This document shows, piece after piece, positions 56,331 to 64,000 of a DNA stretch of 64,000 bases; within the stretch, counting starts at the first letter, position 1, and each line of letters begins with the position of its first letter. Both the position numbers and the translations under genes were made by a program. Location of the stretch: assembly GCA_033725935.1 (NCBI GenBank), contig MU867068.1:124001-188000 (forward strand), in the 5' to 3' direction. The notes under the pieces are model-generated. The model was not told the DNA's origin and made no database searches. It saw nothing but the letters and a program-made list of their open reading frames with translations. This stretch comes from Cladorrhinum sp. PSN259. Lineage: Eukaryota > Ascomycota > Sordariomycetes > Sordariales > Podosporaceae.

Positions 56331-58459
56331 TTACTTGTCAAAGCCAATGAGCAGGACTTGCGACTTTAGTAACTGCGTCGCGTTGATCGTGAGTTCCTCG
56401 TCGCTGCGTATCATAACCGCTGGCGTGATGGTGAGCTTGATCCTGGCATGCTTGCTCATAAGCTCCTCAGGCGAATGCCTGAAGCCGACGGCAATGTGCT
56501 GATCCGGAGAGAACTTCGCGCCCCAATCGTTCCAGAAATATTGGAAAGTCAGACGCGACTGCCAGATGCGTGAAGATAGGTCCCAAGCCTTCTGACCGAG
56601 GAAAGTGATATCGGCCTCAGCAGTTCGATTCCTGGCCAGTGGAGATCCGTGCTCGAAACTCGAGATAAATGGCGAGATGATCTTCTTCAGCGCCGTGACG
56701 TGGACATCTAGCTTGTACTTCTTGAAGGTCTCAGCCTGTCTACTCTTGAAAATCTCCTCATAGATCTGGTTCTGCCTTTCAACAATCTCTTGCCGCTCCT
56801 GGGACTGAACCACCACTTTGAGGCGATCATTAAGTCCAGCAACCTCATTGTTGACCGTGTCAGAATACCCGGCCCATCCTTCAGTGGAGAGCATGTGCTT
56901 TATGATATATTGAACGATCAATCGGGTCATGAAGTGAACTCGGTATGTGTCGCTCAAAAGCTCATACACCTGTGATTCGCTGTGTTCAGTATTCTGAGTG
57001 CGGCACACTGCGCACATGAAGTCCCAAACATGAGCATTCGTGGTCTTGATATGCGACTTGATATCTGTGCCAATCGCGGGGATTCGGTCGAAATAAACTC
57101 GACAAAAGGATGCAGTGAGCTTGAAGATTTCGTCGAACACTGCGGTCCATGCCGCTTCATCGGCACTGTTGATGCTCAGGGTCCCCATCCCCAGTTCAAT
57201 GGGTATCTGTATCTTGGAAGGACTGCCGGTCTCGTCGACCCTAATAGTTGCTGGGGTCGGGGCTCGGATCCAAGGGACAAAACTCGCAGTCTTCGCTGTG
57301 AGGTTGGGCTGGCCAGAAGCTTGCTGTTGAGTGCTGACTGCCAGCTTGTTGAATGTCGCAACAGAAGCGACACGTTGTGGCGCAGCAGCAGCCGCCAGGC
57401 GCGGAGGAACGAACGCTGAGATGGCACGCCCTGGTCCGACTTTACCGTGAAAAGCTGCTGCTGCATTCGGCTTGTCGTAGGGGTCCTGTTTTTTATGTAC
57501 GTCCTTCCACAAGTTCCGTTTGTTATCTACTTGACCCTTGAGAAACTACTCAGGCATTAGTTTTCATCTCATGTGTACTCGTCCGATAATTATCTTACCT
57601 CAAGGGTGGTCTTGTGCTCCTCATACTTTTCCTTGAGAAAGGTGATCGCCGCAGCATCCTCAGACGACTTGACCTCCATAGAGGCGATCAGCTTATTGGC
57701 ATTTCCAATGATTATCTTTTGCTCGTCAATGGTTCCCTGTTTGCCCTTGAGGTCTTCCTCCATCATAGCCAGCTTCTTTCTCAGATCAAGCACTTCATCG
57801 CGGGTCTCAGCCAGGGCTGTCTCGGAAGCCGACAGCTTCGTGCGTGTTGTATGAAGGGCCTCTTGAGTCTCGTTGAGTTCGGCCACTACTTTGGCGCCGG
57901 CTTGGGCCATTCTGACCGATAAATCAAGGAGGTGCCAAACATCCTGGTCAAAATTGTCAACCCATTCATCGTCAATAACAGGCTTCTGGTTAATGGCCTG
58001 ACGAATGCCCCAAGTGCGGCGCTGGACCTCTCGAGAATGGTTGCGCAAATCCTAAAAAACGGGTCAGAGCCAATATCAAAATCGTTAGGGAAGGATTGAT
58101 CGTACCTTCAGCTGCGGATGGACGTCGTCACCGCCGGAATCAGCAGGAATCGCAGCGACAGCATCGTTAAAAGTGCGTGTAGCAACACGGCGGAGAGATC
58201 GGGGAGTTGAGGCGTTCTTGTCGGGAGAAGTCCCGGTTTGAAGGTGAGCTTGACTAGGAGAGTACTGGTACGTTTCGCCAGGAGACCACGGGTTGGTGAC
58301 AGTAGAGAATGGATTGGTGTCTGGAGACTGGTAATTCCCACCAGGCGAGTACGGAGTGGTTCTAGCAGGGTAGGTAATGGCAGCATGTTGATAAGAGCCA
58401 CCGGTAGGAGGGTAAAGATGGCCAGTCGGATAGGCGCCGGGAGGTCGATAGTTACTCAT
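56331..58459 (-). CDS. Coiled-coil protein with Pro/Tyr-rich N-terminus, unrecognised
   Basis: Three exons (58459..58106, 58051..57599, 57545..56331), all in phase 0, encode 673 residues. Donors are GTACGA and GTAAGA; acceptors are TTTTTTAG and GAGTAG. Residues 1-95 are Pro/Tyr/Ser/Gly-rich with repeated Tyr-Ser-Pro-type motifs, probably disordered. Residues about 163-265 form a heptad-like coiled coil rich in Glu, Lys and Leu. The C-terminal 330 residues look globular and helical (AAWTAVFDEIFKLTASFCRVYF ... VWDFMCAVCRTQ ... RLTFQYFWNDWGAKF). I do not recognise the family. The layout suggests a scaffold, but no function is assigned. Confidence 0.72.
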
Positions 58460-61400
58460 GGTAACGCTTGTTGTTCTGTGAGGAATCGAAGATTCGCTTC
58501 TTCCCGTCTCTGCGAAGAAGAATGCAACGCGGAGAAGGTCTGACGATGTAAAGTGGAATAACAGATGAGAGTGATGTAACAGAAGAAGATGGGGAACGAT
58601 GTGTCGTACGGAAGAAAGGGTGTAGGTCGGAAGATGGTCGCAGTAAATACCTGGAAACCAGCGCAGAGAAAACTATGACGCGCTGCTGCGATGTAATCCG
58701 GAGAAAGCCTGAGAAAGAAGGGACCGGACTTTAAAGTCTGACGAATAAGTGCGAGGAAACCGGATGGCTCAAGAACGAGGGAAGGTGCAGCATGGATCTG
58801 CTGTAGTGGCCCATACACCGTGTAAAAGTACCCTGGCCCACTTCAATACGGAGAGCTGTCAGTGCCGTTTCCTGACGCAGGAGCCGAGCTCGAAGCCCAG
58901 GCGGGGATTTGAGAGGTAGATGATAGGTGCCTGCCAGCCATAACTCTCTCGCGCCCACTTGCCTAGACGGTCAATGAACTGAAAGCTGTAGCAGCGGATC
59001 CCGCCGCAACAATATCAAACATGATGACTCCGTCGCAGTCTGTGTGGTATTTTGCCCGCAGCCGCGCCGTCACCCAGCCAACATGGGATGAAAGCGGTCA
59101 TGCGACTGAAGGCCCTGCCTGACACCAAAGGCATCCAAGGGGTCCGGACCCGAGCGGGTCAGTTCCGGATGGTTCTCCTGCAGTATATGGTCGGCGGTAC
59201 CTGCATTTCTTTCCACTGGGCGACTCTTCTTGCTTTGGTTGAGACGATCCGTCCCTATTCTGCGATTCTCAACAGACATGTTCGACAGGTTCTGTTGCGG
59301 CGGTCAGCATCTTCCCCGCGATTGCAGCCCAGCTCTTCGAACTCGACGTAATCATCTCATCTTGGCGAGGCAGAAGGGGATGAAGCACCGAAGTGGGCGG
59401 AATGGAAGCCGGCTGGTAGAGAATAGGCGACCACAAGGACGGGAGAGATGACGAAGACCCAGGTGACCGGTTTCCGAGAAAGGGCGATCGAGAATAGTCG
59501 AAGCTCCAGGCGACCCAACTGCGAATATGCCTCTGAGAGCTTCTCGAGAACCGGCCCGATACCAACTTGTCTTTCATATGACGTGGAGTAATATGGCAAG
59601 CCTCCGTTGATCAAATTTGAGATGCTGAAAGGCGGTCTCGACTCTGGTGTTCGCATCTTCCAGAAACTTTTTGCTGGGCAAGTTTCTGCTGAAATAGCCA
59701 CTGGTGGCAGAAGATAAGGAAGAAGAGGAGGGGAAGGATGGACAATGGGCTGAGGGAAAAAGTTGGCGACTGCGGCCAGTCAGCTGAGACCAAATCTTTT
59801 GCCCTAATCTCTGTCCCCGCCGGTCGAATTCGGCCAACGGCAACGTTCGTCTGGCAAGAACTCATCACAACTCCTCAGCCAAGCTGCCTGGCACCGGCCG
59901 CAGCGAGGAAGGAGTCGGCGGGTAAGCATGGCGTCCAAGTTTTATCAGTGGTGGACCCGAGAGAAAAGGGAAGGTAGTCAGATATCCAGAAAGAAGGTAG
60001 CTGCTGTTCAGAAGAAGACGACACCATTACCCGCAGCCAAATCAAATCGAAACGAGGCCAAGCTCATAGCTCTAACAGAGACAAGAAGAGACGGTGAATC
60101 ATTGACGCCATTCGCAGCCGCACCGGAAGCAAGAGAAGAGTGCGAGAGGAAACGCATGATAAACGGGTCCATAACCGCATTGCCTATCAAGCTATTACAT
60201 GGTAAATGCGGTCCACGGCGGCTTTGATAAAAATCCGGATCTTGAAAGCGGAGCCTGGGCACTCCCCGTGCCCCTCGGTTCCTTCTTCGAAGATGTCTCG
60301 GCACCGCACATCAAGTTCTAGACTTTCGGTCACAATGGCGCGATCAGAGTCTAAATCCAGGCCCATGTCAAGGGAGAGCGGCTGGAGACGGGAGATCTGT
60401 GTCGGCAATACCAGGTATCACTAGCAATTAACTGGAAGTACCCATTGAAAGTTCAGCGAGGAAGGACACACAGCAAGCAGCAAGGCATTCGCTAGCGGTT
60501 GATACCGAACCTCACCACTTCCATATTCAGTAATTATGGGAAGAAGCTAGGACCCGAGAAACGAGACGCCTGCTCAAAAAGCATGCCGTTCAACCTATGT
60601 GACACACAGACAAGATCCTGTGATTAAACCCGGGAATGGATTAGGAACATACCAGTTGGATAAATGGAGGGAGGGCGCCACAGAATCAGTTGTGGAAAGC
60701 AGCTTCCAGACCGCATTTATCACGAAATTCATACCTATCAACCTCATCGTTAGCATACAGTAACTGGTGGCCAAGTCTGACGAATTATTATGCAACTCGT
60801 CCCAGCTGTCCACTCCAAGAGGGGTAGGTGGGCCCGGTTGCGGTTCACACCAAACCGCCGCAACGTGTATCCATCCCATCTGCCTTGCCCGCCAGGGGCA
60901 GGAGACAGGATAATGCGTCTAGTGTGACCAAGTCAGTCCATGCCCACGGCATAGCCTAACATTCATCCCATCCATCTGCCCGCCCAGAAGAGGCAGGAAT
61001 GCCCAGTCACAATGGAGACCGCAAATCCATACATTCCTCCGAGCCAGCATCAAGTGAGCCAGTATCTGTAATAAGAACCAGGCGCACAAAACCTGATACA
61101 AAGCGAAGAAGAGTTTTTTGACCCTACGTGAGAAATGGGATCAATGCTGTAAACTTACTACCCACAGACCGCTGCAGAAACCCTTCATCATATCTTTCCT
61201 CCTCAGCAAGAGAAGCATGAACTATCAATGTGATCAATCTGAAAGTTTCATTTGTTCTAAGCTACAACTCCCCCACACAATGACACCGATTTAACCTCCT
61301 CACTCTAAACCTGGTAAGTATGTACAGTACATAGTCACGACTTAGCCCATCTCTCTGAGACTTTGTCGAGCAGGTGAAGCTGGGGCTGGAATCGTTAATC

Positions 61401-61464
61401 AACCCCCAAAAGCATCAGAAGAAAAAACAAAGAAGATAAAACTGAAGGGAGATCTCACTGACAT

Positions 61465-61485
61465 TACCTACCTACCTACCTACCT
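61465..61485. repeat. (TACC)n microsatellite
   Basis: Five tandem TACC units in non-coding sequence. Confidence 0.9.
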
Positions 61486-61639
61486 GACCCAAAAAATCCG
61501 ATGCTATTAATTAATGAATGTCCATAGGTAAAGTACTCACTTACTTAGCCCATCACTTCAGCTTTCTGCAACAGAAACAAGGCTAAAAATAAGGAGGCTC
61601 CCAAAATATCTGAACGGCTATAAAATAAAAATTAAAAAA

Positions 61640-61651
61640 GGGGGGGGGGGG
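61640..61651. repeat. G12 homopolymer
   Basis: Twelve consecutive G next to an A-rich segment; possible G-quadruplex-type or assembly-length problem. Confidence 0.88.
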
Positions 61652-62308
61652 ATTCATACTACCCTACGCAAATGGGGAAATGAGAAAAATGGAGAAGCCG
61701 ACTGTGTATGTCATTCACCAGGTTTAAGAAAAACCAGGCCACAACCAAAAAAAGGAAGGGGGTGGGGGGAGCCCAGAAAAGGGGTAAAAAGTAGACCAAA
61801 AACATTGAGTGTTCGTTGGCTGGTGGACGTGAAGTGAGCCGAAAATTCAGCCGAGAATTCCCCGAACAGACCCCCAATTTGACATCCGAATATTCAAGCC
61901 TGTATGGAATCAGACATCTGACTTAGGCAGACAGATAGTACAGGGTGAACACACTAAAACAAAAGTTTAGTTTATTGTAACACATGCTTGACTGAATATA
62001 ATCAAGTACTAACTCCATAAAGTAAGGAAAAACATCAAGCAAAGCAGAAGCAATGTGTACGAGCCGAAATCCCGTTTCCAAATGAATTTTGAAACCATAA
62101 ATTTGTTTCCCTTGCGTAATGCTTTTTCTTACGTGATTATATTACTGCCTAAGCTACAAACATCAGTTTTCTTGAGAAAAAAAACACATTAAGTAACAAA
62201 CATGAACTCCAAAAAAAATCACAATGCTTTTTTGTTGTCCCTTTTTACTGAAAATTCGAGAATCGATAATGAGCACCTTGAAAATGGGTAGTGGCGTCAT
62301 CGGTGGGT

Positions 62309-62324
62309 GGTTGGTTGGTTGGTT
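62309..62324. repeat. (GGTT)4 microsatellite
   Basis: Four tandem GGTT units in non-coding sequence. Confidence 0.9.
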
Positions 62325-62697
62325 CTGCAGATGTGAATATCAGTGGTTATCGATAAAGTCGTGACCAGACCTGCAGAAATCAGTCAGAGTAGCTGCAAGA
62401 TGAGAACCCGAAAATGCGCTGTGTTGTAATAACCACTCGTGGGAACAAGGCCGAAGAATGGTAATCCAACAAAGGGTGACGATGACAAAGGGTATCTGGT
62501 GGGTAACTGGTGAGAAACGGTGGGCGGTGCCAAGGTGTTGAGAGTGGTGACATGATGGAGGTCTGCCAGAGGGTTGGGGCAGCACGTCTGAACATAGTCT
62601 CAGTAACGGTCACACGTACGGGGAAAAGAAGAGATTAGAAAATTTGCATACCAAGAAAGGTTCCTAAGGAGACAAAAGATTCCCGCAAATTAGTGTC

Positions 62698-64000
62698 TTA
62701 GATCGCCTTGGTGCGAGAGAACAAACTGCTGTAGACCGCATCCACAACAGGCGCAGCGCTGATCATTCTTCCGTCAAAGTACCGGCCATTCAGGCCCTTG
62801 ATGGCATTCTCGCCGCCCTGCACCTTGTCAAACTTCAAGTAGATGTCGCCAGCCGAGTTAGGATCCAGGGAGATGTGTACGACGTGGCCATACTTCTCCT
62901 CGGCCTCTTGTCGGACCTCCTGCTCCAGCTCCTTCGCCCAATCCTCGCCTTCTTGTCTATAAATCTTGTCAGTCAACTGCCCACGAGCTTTAGAAAGTGG
63001 CTTAACTTACTCGGTAGGATCGAACATGTTGCGGAGAACCACACAACGGCTGGCCATGCTGACGTTAACCGGTAGGGGCTTAGGAATCTCCGTTCTAGGT
63101 TTAAGAATCTGCCGCTCGGGCTGACCACTGGCGGGTTCGTCAGTTCTTGCCAGTTTCCTCATTAGAGCATCACGGCTATAATTGTTAAAGTTGACACCGG
63201 CAACATCGGTATCGTCCAAGGCACTTGCACCTGCGCCCTTCTCGTTATCTCTGCCACCGGCGCGGTCGAAATTGGAGGACGGGGGCCCTCTGCCCCCGGC
63301 GCCCGAGAAAGCGGATCCCTGGAACTGTGTATTCTGGTTCTGGCCTTGGAATCTCTGTAAGAGATTTGCAGTTGACTCGGGGGTAAACTTATCGTTTCCA
63401 AGTCCTACTCGGATTGGACGACCGGCAAGGTCAAACCCGTTCATCTTCTCAAGAGCTTCTCTGGCCTGAGTAGCATCGCGGAACCTGGAACTCATTATTA
63501 GTAAACTACTTAGCAGGAAAACCAGGGAAGAGGATATAAACATACTGGACAAACCCATAGCCACGACTCCGGCCGTTGTCGTCTTTTTGCAGCTGTACAA
63601 ACTCGAGCTCACCAAAAGGCTCAAAAACGTTCTGGAGATCCTGTTCAGTAATGCTGAAATGAATATTACCGACATAGAGGCGATGAAATGGAATTGAGTT
63701 GGGATGATTGCCGGTCGAGTCGGTGGTCCGGACTTGGCGGTTCTTCTCAGCTTCGGTCAGCTGGACAATGACAGGGATACCTAGGAGTTTTTGACCAGTG
63801 AGCTGGAGAGCGGCTTGCACGGAATCTTCGTTCTTGAACTCCACGTAACCGACTCTATAAATCACATGTTAGCTAGATATGTTTAGCAGTCCGAAGGCGG
63901 CAACGATACTTACCCTTTTGAACGGTTGCTAACCCTATCCTTTACAATTTGAGCCTCAGCAACGGGGCCAACCTTCTCGAAGAATTCCTTTAGTTCTCGT
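62698..64000 (-). CDS. rsd1: Rsd1/RBM39 (CAPER)-like RNA-binding splicing factor (5' end outside window)
   Basis: Exons read as 64000..63914 (partial), 63854..63546, 63484..63011 and 62956..62698, about 376 residues to the stop. The edge carries the end of a first RRM (RNP1-like SKGVGYVEF). A complete second RRM follows with RNP2 LYVGNI and RNP1 RGYGFVQF. After a Gly/Asn-rich linker comes a third, U2AF-homology-type RRM (CVVLRNMFDP ... GDIYLKF ... GRYFDGRMI); its Arg-Tyr-Phe matches the RXF signature that binds ULM peptides. This order is typical of RBM39/CAPER and fission yeast Rsd1, pre-mRNA splicing factors working with U2AF and SF3b. All three introns have GTAAGT or GTATGT donors. The missing N-terminus is expected to be Arg/Ser-rich. 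Confidence 0.86.

Larger units (their letters stand above)
58460..62697. other. 4.2 kb intergenic region
   Basis: No supported gene. The left end should include the promoter of the coiled-coil gene. Towards the right there are TACC repeats (61465-61485), a G12 tract (61640-61651), GGTT repeats (62309-62324) and AT-rich sequence continuing into the Rsd1-like 3' flank. Confidence 0.5.

Overview
The window looks like nuclear DNA of a filamentous ascomycete, most likely a Sordariomycete. Introns are short (about 54 to 260 bp), mostly with GTAAGT-type donors and CTAAC/CTGAC-like branch points. Intergenic stretches are long and rich in homopolymers. The gene set fits Pezizomycotina: a FlbC-like conidiation regulator, a Pex22-like peroxin, a HeLo-domain protein and a Q-rich Spt20. 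I see no transposon, tRNA, rRNA, CRISPR array or plasmid/phage feature. Families were recognised from memory of motifs, not from a search.

Layout. 0-5 kb: an F-box/LRR-like gene running off the left edge (-) and a FlbC-like C2H2 factor (-). 5-11 kb: a 6.3 kb region with no supported gene. 11-20.6 kb: Pex22-like (+), SAGA subunit Spt20 (+), Atg27 (+), and an enoyl-CoA hydratase/isomerase ending in the PTS1 signal AKL (-). 21-31 kb: a Kcs1-type inositol polyphosphate kinase (-), a stand-alone HeLo-domain protein (-) and a PMP47/Ant1-type peroxisomal carrier (-). 32-37 kb: an Abp2-family protein (+) and an unrecognised type II membrane protein with glycosyltransferase-like sequence (-). 37.6-38.0 kb: a 42-bp minisatellite with one unit in inverted orientation. 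38.4-45.1 kb: the six-exon glutamate synthase gene (-). 45-50.4 kb: a second gene-poor region. 50-58.5 kb: Apc15/Mnd2 (+), Bet1 (-), Chz1 (-) and an unrecognised coiled-coil protein (-). 58.5-62.7 kb: a third gene-poor region. 62.7-64 kb: an Rsd1/RBM39-like RNA-binding protein running off the right edge (-).

The genes are mostly unrelated housekeeping and developmental functions. One loose theme is the peroxisome: a Pex22-like peroxin, a PTS1-tagged beta-oxidation-type enzyme and a peroxisomal adenine-nucleotide carrier lie within 20 kb. They are not co-directional and are separated by unrelated genes.

The most notable observations concern gene structure and DNA architecture. There are two GC-AG introns; one splits the 3Fe-4S cysteine motif of glutamate synthase and the other resolves an apparent frameshift in the F-box gene. 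A 54-nt intron in the Kcs1 gene is stop-free and in frame. Chz1 has a 13-nt microexon. The minisatellite has a head-to-head palindromic end. The isolated HeLo protein is a candidate cell-death or allorecognition effector.
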